Part shown: piece after piece, positions 46,047 to 55,100 of the stretch
Layout of the letters: every line of letters begins with the position of its first letter
Numbering within the stretch: the first letter of the stretch is position 1
Notes under the pieces: model-generated
Databases searched by the model: none
What the model was told of the DNA's origin: nothing
Seen by the model: the letters and a program-made list of their open reading frames with translations, nothing else
Position numbers and translations under genes: made by a program
Assembly (NCBI RefSeq): GCF_013366925.1
Contig: NZ_JAALDK010000001.1
Span: 6,136,001 to 6,200,000 of the forward strand
Source of the DNA: Paraburkholderia youngii
GTDB lineage: Bacteria; Pseudomonadota; Gammaproteobacteria; Burkholderiales; Burkholderiaceae
Direction: 5' to 3'
DNA: 64,000 nucleotides

Positions 46047-49000
46047 ATGACCGCTCGCTTGCCCATCGACGGCACGCCCGCTCTCGCCGACTACAAGCTT
46101 TCCGACAATCTCACCGCGACGCGCGGCCGGATCTTTCTGACCGGCACTCAGGCGCTCGTGCGCCTCCCTCTGATGCAGCGCGCGCTCGACAAAACCCGCG
46201 GCCTGAACACCGCCGGCTTCATCAGCGGCTATCGCGGCTCGCCGCTCGGCATGGTCGATCAGCAGTTGTGGAAGGCGAAAAAACTGCTCACCGCGAGCGA
46301 CATCCGCTTTCTGCCCGCGATCAACGAAGAACTCGGCGGCACCGCCGTGCTCGGCACGCAGCGCGTCGAAGCCGATCCCGAGCGTACCGTCGATGGCGTA
46401 TTCGCGATGTGGTACGGCAAGGGCCCGGGCGTCGACCGCGCGGGCGATGCGCTGAAGCATGGCAACGCGTACGGCTCGTCGCCGCACGGCGGCGTGCTGG
46501 TGGTCGCCGGCGACGATCACGGCTGCGTGTCGTCGTCGATGCCCCATCAGAGCGACTTCGCGATGATGGCGTGGCATATGCCGGTGGTGAATCCGTCGAA
46601 CATCGCGGACATGCTCGAGTTCGGCCTGTACGGCTGGGCGTTGTCGCGCTTCTCGGGCGCGTGGGTCGGCTACAAGGCGATTTCGGAGACCGTCGAATCG
46701 GGCTCGACCGTCGATCTCGACGCGCTGCAAACCGAATGGACACCTCCGCAGGAATTCGAAGCACCAGCCGGCGGTTTGCACAACCGCTGGCCCGATCTGC
46801 CGAGCCTGACGATCGAAGCGCGTCTGCACGCGAAGCTCGACGCGGTGCGCCAGTTTGCGCGCATCAACAGCATCGACAAATGGATCGCGCCGAGCCCGCA
46901 CGCGAACGTCGGCATCGTCACGTGCGGCAAGGCGCATCTCGATTTGATGGAAGCGCTGCGCCGGCTCGATCTGACCGTCGCCGATCTCGACGCGGCCGGC
47001 GTGCGCATCTACAAGGTCGGGCTGTCGTTTCCGCTGGAGATGACGCGCATCGACGCGTTCGTGTCGGGTCTGTCCGAAGTGCTCGTGATCGAAGAGAAGG
47101 GCCCCGTCATCGAGCAGCAGATCAAGGACTATCTGTACAACCGCACGCAAGGCACGCGGCCGGTCGTGATCGGCAAGCACGCCGAAGATGGCACGTTGCT
47201 GCTGTCGTCGCTCGGCGAATTGCGGCCGTCGCGCATTCTGCCGGTGTTCGCGAACTGGCTCGCGAAGCACAAGCCGGCGCTCGATCGCCGCGAACGCGTC
47301 GTCGATCTGGTCGCGCCGCAGATCCTGTCGAACGCGGCGGACAGCGTGAAGCGCACGCCGTACTTCTGCTCCGGCTGTCCGCACAACACGTCGACGAAAG
47401 TGCCGGACGGTTCGATCGCGCAGGCCGGCATCGGCTGTCATTTCATGGCGTCGTGGATGGAGCGCGACACGACCGGACTGATTCAGATGGGCGGCGAAGG
47501 CGTCGACTGGGCCGCGCATTCGATGTTCACGAAGACCCGCCACGTGTTCCAGAATCTCGGCGACGGCACCTACTTTCACTCGGGCATTCTCGCGATTCGC
47601 CAGGCGGTCGCCGCGAAAGCGACGATCACCTACAAGATCCTCTATAACGACGCGGTCGCGATGACGGGCGGTCAACCCGTCGACGGCAGCATCTCGGTGC
47701 CGCAGATCGCGCGACAGGTCGAAGCCGAAGGCGTGTCGCGCTTCGTCGTGGTCAGCGACGAGCCCGAGAAATACGACGGTCATCACGGCCAGTTTCCGCA
47801 GGGCACGACGTTTCACCATCGCAGCGAGCTGGACACCGTGCAGCGCGAGTTGCGCGACACCGACGGCGTGACCGTGCTGATCTACGACCAGACCTGCGCG
47901 GCCGAAAAACGCCGGCGTCGCAAGAAAGGCGAATTCCCCGATCCGAACAAGCGGCTCTTCATCAACGAAGAAGTCTGCGAAGGCTGCGGCGATTGCGGCG
48001 TGCAGTCGAACTGTTTGTCGGTGGAACCGGTGGAAACCGCGCTCGGTCGCAAGCGCCGCATCGATCAGTCGTCGTGCAACAAGGACTACTCGTGCGTGAA
48101 CGGCTTTTGCCCGAGCTTCGTCACCGTCGAAGGCGGCACATTGAAAAAAGCCGCGGGCGTCGCCTTCGATCCGCAGGCGCTCGCTGCCCACGTCAACGCG
48201 TTGCCGACTCCCGCGACGCCACTCGATGCCGCGCCGTACGACATCCTCGTCACCGGAGTCGGCGGCACCGGTGTCGTGACGGTCGGCGCATTGATCAGCA
48301 TGGCCGCGCACCTCGAAGGCAAGAGCGCGTCGGTGCTCGACTTCATGGGCTTCGCGCAAAAGGGCGGCTCGGTGCTGTCGTTCGTGCGTTTCGCCGCGCG
48401 CGACGAATGGCTGAACCAGGTGCGCATCGACACGCAGCAGGCCGACGTGCTGCTCGCCTGCGACATGGTGGTCGGCGCGAGTGCCGATGCACTGCAGACG
48501 GTGCGGCATGGCCGCACGCGCATCGTCGTCAACACGCATGCGATTCCGAACGCGAGCTTCGTGCAGAACCCCGACGCGACGCTGCATGCCGATGCGCTGA
48601 TCGACAAGATGCGTCACGCGGCGGGTGCAGAGCGCATGTCAACGTGCGACGCGCAAGCGCTCGCAACGCGTTTTCTCGGCGATACGATCGGCGCGAACAT
48701 TCTGATGCTCGGCTTCGCATGGCAACTCGGTCTGGTGCCGGTGTCGTTCGCCGCGATGATGCGCGCGATCGAACTGAACAACGTCGCGGTGCAGATGAAT
48801 CAACTCGCGTTCTCGATCGGGCGCATGGCCGCGGCCGATCCCGCCGCGCTCGAATCGCTGTGGCAGTCGCGACATGCGCCGAAGCCGAGCGTGCGAGTCG
48901 ATACGCTCGACGAGCTGATCGCGCATCGCGAAGCACGTCTGCTCGCGTATGGTGGCGCGACTTATGTGAAGCGCTATCGCGCGCTCGTCGATGCGGCACG

Positions 49001-49634
49001 GCGCGCGGAAACCGCCGTCGATGCGGCGAGCGAGCGTGTGACGCGCGCGGTCGCGACGACGTTCTATCGGCTGCTCGCGGTGAAGGATGAGTACGAAGTC
49101 GCGCGTCTGCATACGGATGCCGCGTTCCGCGATGCGCTCGAAGCGCAGTTCGAGGGTGTCGCAGGCAAGGACTTCACGATCCGCTTCAACCTCGCGCCGC
49201 CGACGCTTACGCGCGCGCAGCCCGGTGCCGTGCCCACGAAGAAGACCTATGGTCAGTGGATGTGGCCCGTGCTCGGCCTGCTCGCGAAATGGCGCGGTCT
49301 GCGCGGCACGGCGCTCGATCCGTTCGGCCGCACGCTCGAGCGCAAGATGGAGCGCGAGCTCGCGGGCGATTACGAAACCACGCTGCAACGCGCGCTGGCG
49401 AAACTCGACGCGAGCCATCTCGACGACGTCGCGAAACTCGCAGAACTGCACGCGCGCGTGCGCGGCTATGGGCACGTGAAGCTGGCCAATCTGGCGGGCG
49501 TCAAGCGTGGCGAGCGCGACCTCGCCGCACGCCTCGGCATCGATGCGGCGACCGGTGTCGCGGTGAAGAAGTCGCTCGAGGAAATGAAAGGCGCCGGGCA
49601 GTTGCGCGGCATTCCAGTGGTGGTCGCGAAGTAA
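46047..49634 (+). CDS. Indolepyruvate ferredoxin oxidoreductase (fused, thiamine diphosphate)
   Basis: 1195 aa. Decarboxylates arylpyruvates (indolepyruvate, phenylpyruvate) to acyl-CoA with reduction of an electron acceptor, part of aromatic amino-acid breakdown. The N-terminal pyrimidine-binding domain is followed by the TPP domain (YFCSGCPHNTSTKVPDG, GGEGVDWAAHSMF), an iron-sulfur cluster region (CEGCGDCGVQSNC ... CNKDYSCVNGFCPSF), the gamma domain (VTGVGGTGVVTVGALISMAA, DFMGFAQKGGSVLSF) and a C-terminal DUF6537-type tail. This fused form is typical of aerobic proteobacteria. Stops 23 bases from the convergent cutC. Confidence 0.95.
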   Translation: MTARLPIDGTPALADYKLSDNLTATRGRIFLTGTQALVRLPLMQRALDKTRGLNTAGFISGYRGSPLGMVDQQLWKAKKLLTASDIRFLPAINEELGGTAVLGTQRVEADPERTVDGVFAMWYGKGPGVDRAGDALKHGNAYGSSPHGGVLVVAGDDHGCVSSSMPHQSDFAMMAWHMPVVNPSNIADMLEFGLYGWALSRFSGAWVGYKAISETVESGSTVDLDALQTEWTPPQEFEAPAGGLHNRWPDLPSLTIEARLHAKLDAVRQFARINSIDKWIAPSPHANVGIVTCGKAHLDLMEALRRLDLTVADLDAAGVRIYKVGLSFPLEMTRIDAFVSGLSEVLVIEEKGPVIEQQIKDYLYNRTQGTRPVVIGKHAEDGTLLLSSLGELRPSRILPVFANWLAKHKPALDRRERVVDLVAPQILSNAADSVKRTPYFCSGCPHNTSTKVPDGSIAQAGIGCHFMASWMERDTTGLIQMGGEGVDWAAHSMFTKTRHVFQNLGDGTYFHSGILAIRQAVAAKATITYKILYNDAVAMTGGQPVDGSISVPQIARQVEAEGVSRFVVVSDEPEKYDGHHGQFPQGTTFHHRSELDTVQRELRDTDGVTVLIYDQTCAAEKRRRRKKGEFPDPNKRLFINEEVCEGCGDCGVQSNCLSVEPVETALGRKRRIDQSSCNKDYSCVNGFCPSFVTVEGGTLKKAAGVAFDPQALAAHVNALPTPATPLDAAPYDILVTGVGGTGVVTVGALISMAAHLEGKSASVLDFMGFAQKGGSVLSFVRFAARDEWLNQVRIDTQQADVLLACDMVVGASADALQTVRHGRTRIVVNTHAIPNASFVQNPDATLHADALIDKMRHAAGAERMSTCDAQALATRFLGDTIGANILMLGFAWQLGLVPVSFAAMMRAIELNNVAVQMNQLAFSIGRMAAADPAALESLWQSRHAPKPSVRVDTLDELIAHREARLLAYGGATYVKRYRALVDAARRAETAVDAASERVTRAVATTFYRLLAVKDEYEVARLHTDAAFRDALEAQFEGVAGKDFTIRFNLAPPTLTRAQPGAVPTKKTYGQWMWPVLGLLAKWRGLRGTALDPFGRTLERKMERELAGDYETTLQRALAKLDASHLDDVAKLAELHARVRGYGHVKLANLAGVKRGERDLAARLGIDAATGVAVKKSLEEMKGAGQLRGIPVVVAK

Positions 49635-49657
49635 GTAGGTTCGTTGCGCTGTTCGGC

Positions 49658-50353
49658 TCAAGTCGCGTCGAGCAGCGCCCGCACCTGCATCACCTTCACC
49701 GGATCGACGGGCGCGAGTCCGTTGCCGTTCACGCGCACGCCGGAGCCGAAATGGACGGCCTCGACGTGCGTGTTGCTGACGAAGTCCGCGACCGCATCGA
49801 CCGTCAAGCCGGCACCGGCGAGCACCGTGCAAGGCGAGCCGTCAGCCTGCCGCACCAGTTCGCTGACCACGGCTTGCGCCTGCAGCACCGACGGCTTTCC
49901 GCCCGACGTCAACACATTCGTCACCGCCTCGAAGCCGAGCAGTACGTCGAGCGCTTCGCGTAGATCGCGCGCCTCGTCGAACGCGCGATGGAACGTGATC
50001 GCGAGTCCATCGGCAGCTTCGCACGCGCGCGCGAGACCGTCGCGGTCGATCGTGCGCTCGGCATCGAGCATGCCGATCACGATGCCGTTCGCGCCGGCCG
50101 CCTTCACCGCACGGATGTCGCGCAGCATCACCGCGTAGTCGTCGGCGTCGTAGACGAACGAGCGGCTATGCGGCCGCACGATCACGTTCACGGGTATGCC
50201 AACCGCGGCTACCACTGCCTCGATCAAGCCCACACTCGGCGTCAAACCGCCCTCGCCCATCGCGGTCACGAGTTCGAGACGGTCGGCACCGGCTTGCGCG
50301 GCCGCACGCGCATCGGCGACGGTCGTGGCAATCACTTCGAGCAGCACGGACAT
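49658..50353 (-). CDS. cutC: Copper homeostasis protein CutC
   Basis: 231 aa TIM-barrel. Starts with the family motif LEVIATTVADARAAAQAGAD RLEL, then GEGGLTPSVGLIEAVV, IPVNVIVRPHSRSFVY and FHRAFDEARD, ending with LTSGGKPSVLQ. Proposed role in copper tolerance; the mechanism is disputed in the literature. Tail-to-tail with the indolepyruvate oxidoreductase (23-base gap) and 35 bases downstream of the EAL gene on the same strand, so it may be co-transcribed with that gene. Confidence 0.93.
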   Translation of the reverse strand: MSVLLEVIATTVADARAAAQAGADRLELVTAMGEGGLTPSVGLIEAVVAAVGIPVNVIVRPHSRSFVYDADDYAVMLRDIRAVKAAGANGIVIGMLDAERTIDRDGLARACEAADGLAITFHRAFDEARDLREALDVLLGFEAVTNVLTSGGKPSVLQAQAVVSELVRQADGSPCTVLAGAGLTVDAVADFVSNTHVEAVHFGSGVRVNGNGLAPVDPVKVMQVRALLDAT

Positions 50354-50388
50354 GAGCGCAACCTGATTTCGATTAAAGCGACATCATG

Positions 50389-51675
50389 TCAGATGCGCGC
50401 GTCGCGTTCTTCCTCGACCCAGTCGATATCGCCGCACAGCACACAGGTCTCGCTGCCGACGCGCGTCGCCACCGACAGCGTCACGCACGGCAACGCCTCG
50501 TTGATCGACAGATACGGCCGTGTCACGTGCACGCGCTCCGGCGCATTGATCGCGACGCTGAAGTACGGCCGACGCAGCCAGTTCGCGCCCTGCGCGTCGG
50601 CGAGCGGCAGGAAGCGCGTTTCCTGCGCCGCGCGATCGGCGCGCAGCACGACGTTGCGGCCCGCCTGGCGGCCCTTCGCATCGAGCAGAAAACAGCGCGC
50701 CGCGTGATCGAGCGCGAGGAAATTCCAGCACACCTCGTCGAGCGGCTCACCAGCGGCGAGACGCTCCGCGGCGCGCTCGAACGCGCGCAGATACGGCGCG
50801 AGCCGGCTCGCGCTGCGCCGCTCGCGTGCCTCGGCCTGCTCGCGATAACGCTCGGTGACTTCGCCGATGCAAATCGCCGTGTGGATCGCATCGGCAATAC
50901 CCGGACTCGGCCGGCCGAAGAAAAACCCCTGCACGAAGTCCGCATTGCAGGCGAGCGCCATCTGCGCTTCGTGCTCGGTTTCGACGCCCTCGATCAGCAC
51001 GAGCTTGCCTGCTTCATGCAGCAGCGACACGAGCCCCGGCAGGATCGTCGCCATGTCGGCGCGATGCGCGGCGTGCGACAGCATGATGCGGTCGAGCTTC
51101 ACGATGTCGGGATTCAGTTGCCAGATCCGCTCGATGTTCGAATGGCCGGCGCCGAAATCGTCGAGCGCGATCAGGAAGCCGCGCTCGCGGAACTCGCGCA
51201 CCGCGTCGGCGAGTCGATCGAGATCTTCGGCGCTCTGCTCGAGCACTTCGAGCACGACGCGCCGCGGCGACAGATCTAGCCGCCGCAGATTCGCGAGCAA
51301 AGCGGCCGCGAGATACGGGTCGGTCAGCACGCCCGGATGCACGTTCAGGAACAACCATTCGCGCTCCGCGCCGAGCACCTTGAAGTTCTCCAGATGCAGC
51401 GTCTGCGCGAGCCGGTCGATCTGCAGCGCGTCGCCGAGGCGCGCGGCGTCGCCGAATACGTCGAGCGGCGACACCGCGCGATCGAGCGCGTCGTGTGCGC
51501 GCAGCAAGCCCTCGTAGCCGACCGCGCGCAAGTGCGACAGACTGAAGATCGGCTGGAATACGCTAGTCAGCGTCAGATCGCCGTGCTGCACCGAATAGCG
51601 TCGAAGGCCCGAGGTCACCTCGACCTCGAAGCCGTGCGGCACGCCCGCCGCCCTGTCCTGTTGCGCAATCGTCAT
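50389..51675 (-). CDS. EAL-domain cyclic-di-GMP phosphodiesterase with C-terminal sensor-like domain
   Basis: 428 aa. EAL domain at about residues 30-270 with the required residues: YEGLLR (EGL instead of EAL), LNVHP, LEVLEQ, ALDDFGAGHSN, IVKLDR, LIEGVETE and FVQGFFFGRP. All metal and base positions are kept, so hydrolysis of c-di-GMP is predicted. The C-terminal region, about 280-428 (FLALDHAARCFLLDAKGRQA, RPYFSVAINAPERVHVTRPY, LCGDIDWVEEERDARI), resembles a PDC/Cache sensor placed after the EAL domain, a less common order. No membrane segment. Precedes cutC with a short gap. Confidence 0.9.
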   Translation of the reverse strand: MTIAQQDRAAGVPHGFEVEVTSGLRRYSVQHGDLTLTSVFQPIFSLSHLRAVGYEGLLRAHDALDRAVSPLDVFGDAARLGDALQIDRLAQTLHLENFKVLGAEREWLFLNVHPGVLTDPYLAAALLANLRRLDLSPRRVVLEVLEQSAEDLDRLADAVREFRERGFLIALDDFGAGHSNIERIWQLNPDIVKLDRIMLSHAAHRADMATILPGLVSLLHEAGKLVLIEGVETEHEAQMALACNADFVQGFFFGRPSPGIADAIHTAICIGEVTERYREQAEARERRSASRLAPYLRAFERAAERLAAGEPLDEVCWNFLALDHAARCFLLDAKGRQAGRNVVLRADRAAQETRFLPLADAQGANWLRRPYFSVAINAPERVHVTRPYLSINEALPCVTLSVATRVGSETCVLCGDIDWVEEERDARI

Positions 51676-51914
51676 GCAATCCTCTCACGCGAGAACCGGT
51701 CGGTCAGAACGGGAACGGCAACGAGACCGACACCGTCTCTCAAAATGTGCGTCATCGTTACCGGTTAAGCAAGCTCCATGCGCACGCTGGCGCACACTGT
51801 GCTGTAATTCGCCCGAAAGATTGCACCGGCGACAGCGTTCGTGCGCCGCCCGGGGGCGTGGCGCGCACCGTTGCGGTGCGCGGATGGCCCCCCTTCATCC
51901 ACCCGGAATACACG

Positions 51915-53570
51915 ATGGAAATTGTCTTCACCGTTCTGATCCTGCTACTGGCCGTCGCCGCGTCCGGCGTGCTGACCCGCGCACTGCCGTTCAAGCTGCC
52001 GTTGCCGCTCGTGCAGATCGCGATCGGCGCGATGCTCGCGTGGCCTCGCCTCGATTTGCACGTCGCGTTCGATCCGGAAATCTTCATGCTGCTGTTCATT
52101 CCGCCGCTGCTGTTCGCGGATGGCTGGCGCATTCCGAAGCGCGAGTTCTTCATGGCGCGCCGCGCGATCCTGATGCTCGCGCTCGGCCTCGTGTTCATGA
52201 CGGTGCTGGTCGTCGGTCACTTCGTGCACGTGCTGGTACCGCAGATCTCGCTGCCGGTCGCGTTCGCGCTCGCCGCGGTGCTGTCGCCGACCGACGCGGT
52301 CGCGTTGTCCGGTATCGCCGGCAAGGGCAAGATTCCGGGGCAGCTGATGCATATCCTCGAAGGCGAGGCGCTGATGAACGACGCGTCTGGCCTCGTCGCG
52401 CTGAAGTTCGCGATCGCCGCCGCGCTGACCGGGACGTTCTCGCTGCGTGCGGCGTCGGTTAGCTTCGTGATCATCGCGGTGGGCGGCCTCGCGGTCGGTG
52501 CAGCGGTGAGCGCGGTGTTCAGCTTCGTGTCCGCGCGTTTCCTGAATCTCACGGAGGAAGGCGATCCCGCGCCCGGCGTCGTGATGACGCTGCTGATTCC
52601 GTTCGCCGCCTATCTGACCGCCGAGCGCTTCGAGCTGTCGGGCATTCTCGCGGCGGTCGCGGCCGGCATGATGATGAATTACGCAAGCATCATGGAGAAG
52701 TGGCAGGTCGCCTCGCGCGTGCGGGCCACGAGCACGTGGACGATGATCGAGTTCGTGTTCAACGGCATGGTGTTCATCATGCTCGGCCTGCAGTTTCCGC
52801 ACATCCTCGGCCGCGCGCTGCTCGATGCGCATGAAACCAACGACGCGCAAGTCGTGCTGCTGATTGGCTATATCGTTGCGGTGGCGCTCGCGCTATATGC
52901 GATGCGCTTCGCGTGGGTGTGGCTGCTGCGCTGGTTCGCTAGCCGCGGCGCGACGAAACATGGTGTCGCGAACGCGGTGCCGGGGTTGCGCATGGTGTCG
53001 GTGACAACCGTGGCCGGGGTGCGCGGCGCGGTGACGCTCGCGGGCGTGCTGTCGCTGCCGGAGGTGCTGCCGAACGGCACGCCGCTGCCGGGACGCGATC
53101 TCGCGATCTTCATCGCGTCGGGCGTGATCCTGCTGTCGCTGCTGGTGGCGGTGGCCGCGTTGCCGCTGCTGCTGCGCGGCTGGCGGCGCGGCAAGGACCC
53201 GCACGCGGCCGAGGAAGCGCTCGCGCGCACGCTGGCCGCTCAATCGGCGATTCGCGCGATCGATCATCTGCACGACACCGAGTGCGCGGACCTCGATGAA
53301 TCGGCTCAGGCCTATGCAACCGACGTGACTGCGCGCGTGATGGACCTGTACCGACGCCGCCTCGCGTCACTCGACGACGACCAGGCGCCACGCGAACTCG
53401 CGCGCCGTGCCGATGCGCTCGAATTCCGCATGAAGCTCGCGGCGATGCGTGCCGAGCGCAAGACGCTGCTCGATTTGCGCGACACCCAGCGCATCAACGA
53501 CGAGACGATGAACAAGCTGATGCGTGAAGTGGATCTGTCGGAGACGGCGCTGACCGCGCGCAAAAGGTAG
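51915..53570 (+). CDS. Na+/H+ antiporter, CPA1 family
   Basis: 551 aa. About twelve transmembrane segments; key motifs SPTDAVALSGIAGKG and GEALMNDASGLVALKFA (the Asn-Asp ion-binding pair of CPA1) and VSVTTVAGVRGAVTLAGVLS. A C-terminal hydrophilic tail with helices (RMKLAAMRAERKTLLDL) follows. Exchanges Na+ (or K+) for H+ across the inner membrane. The ATG at 51915 begins the first hydrophobic segment; earlier reading lacks coding character. Divergent from the EAL gene with 239 bases between starts. Confidence 0.93.
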   Translation: MEIVFTVLILLLAVAASGVLTRALPFKLPLPLVQIAIGAMLAWPRLDLHVAFDPEIFMLLFIPPLLFADGWRIPKREFFMARRAILMLALGLVFMTVLVVGHFVHVLVPQISLPVAFALAAVLSPTDAVALSGIAGKGKIPGQLMHILEGEALMNDASGLVALKFAIAAALTGTFSLRAASVSFVIIAVGGLAVGAAVSAVFSFVSARFLNLTEEGDPAPGVVMTLLIPFAAYLTAERFELSGILAAVAAGMMMNYASIMEKWQVASRVRATSTWTMIEFVFNGMVFIMLGLQFPHILGRALLDAHETNDAQVVLLIGYIVAVALALYAMRFAWVWLLRWFASRGATKHGVANAVPGLRMVSVTTVAGVRGAVTLAGVLSLPEVLPNGTPLPGRDLAIFIASGVILLSLLVAVAALPLLLRGWRRGKDPHAAEEALARTLAAQSAIRAIDHLHDTECADLDESAQAYATDVTARVMDLYRRRLASLDDDQAPRELARRADALEFRMKLAAMRAERKTLLDLRDTQRINDETMNKLMREVDLSETALTARKR

Positions 53571-53593
53571 GAGGTCGCTGCTGGATCAGGCTC

Positions 53594-53620
53594 GGCACCG
53601 GCGCTCGAAACGCCGGTGCC
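53594..53620. terminator. Hairpin between convergent antiporter and permease genes
   Basis: Perfect 10-bp arms GGCACCGGCG (53594-53603) and CGCCGGTGCC (53611-53620), loop of 7 bases. No T-tract on either side, so a weak or Rho-assisted bidirectional terminator is the best reading. Confidence 0.45.
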
Positions 53621-53632
53621 GGTAGAAGAAGC

Positions 53633-54940
53633 TCAGGCCACCGGCCCTTGCGTTGGCTTCCTTCTCAACAGCGCGTACAGAATGATCGCGCCGAACGTCG
53701 CGGTGCCGATGCCGCCGAGCCCGAAGCTGCCGAGCTTCAGCGAGAAGTCGCCGGCGCCGAGCACGAGTGTGACTGCCGCGACGATCAGGTTGCGGTTATC
53801 GGAGAAGTCGACTTTGTTGACGACCCAGATGCGTGCGCCCGTCACCGCGATCAGGCCGAACACGACGATCGACACGCCGCCCAGCACCGGTCCCGGAATC
53901 GTCTGGATCACCGCGCCGAACTTCGGCGAGAAGCCGAGCACGAGCGCGATCAACGCGGCGATCACGAACACCAGCGTCGAATAGATCTTCGTGACCGCCA
54001 TCACGCCGATGTTTTCCGCGTACGTTGTCACGCCGGTGCCGCCCGCGAAGCCCGATACGATCGTGGCGAGCGCGTCGCCGAGAAACGCGCGGCCGATGTA
54101 GCGGTCGAGGTTCTGGCCAGTCATCGCGCTGACCGCCTTGATGTGGCCGAGGTTTTCCGCGACGAGGATCACCGCGATCGGCGCGAGCAGCGTCATCGCG
54201 TGCGGGTCGAACACCGGCGACATGAAGTGCGGCATACCGAACCACGCGGCGTTCGCGACGATCGAGAAATCGATCGGCTTGCCCATGCCGAGGCCGTTCG
54301 TGACGATCGCGTAGATGACGTAGGCGAGCAGCAGGCCGACCAGGATCAAGAGACGCTGCAGCATGCCGCGCGTGAATACCGCGACCGCGCCGACGCACAG
54401 CACCGTGACGAGCGCCATCCACGACTCGAAATTGCTGCCGCTCACGCCATGCACGGCGATCGGCGCGAGGTTCAGACCGATCACGCAGACGATCGCGCCG
54501 GTCACGACCGGCGGCATCAGCGTTTCTATCCAGCCCGTTCCCACCGCCGCCACGATCAGACCGATCACCCCGTACGCAACACCGCACGCGATGATGCCGC
54601 CCAACGCGACCGGAATGTTCGGATTCGCTCCGTGTCCGCCGTAGCCGGTGACCGCGATCACGAGACCGATGAACGCGAAGCTCGAACCGAGATAGCTCGG
54701 CACGCGCCCGCCGACGAGCACGAAGAACAGCAGCGTGCCGATCCCCGACATGAAGATGGCCAGATTCGGATCGAAGCCCATCAGCAGCGGCGCGAGCACC
54801 GTCGAGCCGAACATCGCGACGACGTGCTGGACGCCCATCGCGAACATCTGCGGCCACCCGAGCCTCTCGTCGATGCCGACGATGCCGCCCTCGGCGGCGG
54901 CAGGCTGGCGGCGCCAGCGGGGGAAATAGGATGCGGCCAT
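53633..54940 (-). CDS. NCS2 family uracil/xanthine permease
   Basis: 435 aa with about 14 hydrophobic segments. Family marks: WPQMFAMGVQHVVAMFGSTV at the start, LGSSFAFIGLVIAVTGYGG, MPPVVTGAIVCVIGLNLAP, VILVAENLGHIKAVSAMTGQ and GGTGVTTYAENIGVMAVTK, matching UraA-type uracil permeases. Imports uracil (or a purine) with protons. GGAG precedes the ATG. Follows the GGDEF gene on the same strand with 160 bases between, so it is not clearly in one operon. Convergent with the antiporter. Confidence 0.93.
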   Translation of the reverse strand: MAASYFPRWRRQPAAAEGGIVGIDERLGWPQMFAMGVQHVVAMFGSTVLAPLLMGFDPNLAIFMSGIGTLLFFVLVGGRVPSYLGSSFAFIGLVIAVTGYGGHGANPNIPVALGGIIACGVAYGVIGLIVAAVGTGWIETLMPPVVTGAIVCVIGLNLAPIAVHGVSGSNFESWMALVTVLCVGAVAVFTRGMLQRLLILVGLLLAYVIYAIVTNGLGMGKPIDFSIVANAAWFGMPHFMSPVFDPHAMTLLAPIAVILVAENLGHIKAVSAMTGQNLDRYIGRAFLGDALATIVSGFAGGTGVTTYAENIGVMAVTKIYSTLVFVIAALIALVLGFSPKFGAVIQTIPGPVLGGVSIVVFGLIAVTGARIWVVNKVDFSDNRNLIVAAVTLVLGAGDFSLKLGSFGLGGIGTATFGAIILYALLRRKPTQGPVA

Positions 54941-55100
54941 CGCGGGGATTCTCCTCTGGGTCGGCGTGGTGTGTGCCGATCACGCGCTGCGGCGTGGGTC
55001 CGGCGAAATTACGCGCGAGTTTACGGAGAGCAATAAGGGCTGGCAAGCAGGCTATGAAGCGGGCCATGAAGCGGGCCGACAAGCACGGCCCGGGTGCGCG

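Noticed and set aside
45882..48617. A 911-codon open frame on the minus strand
   Set aside because: Antisense to the indolepyruvate oxidoreductase, Arg/His-rich with no domain motifs; an artefact of high GC.
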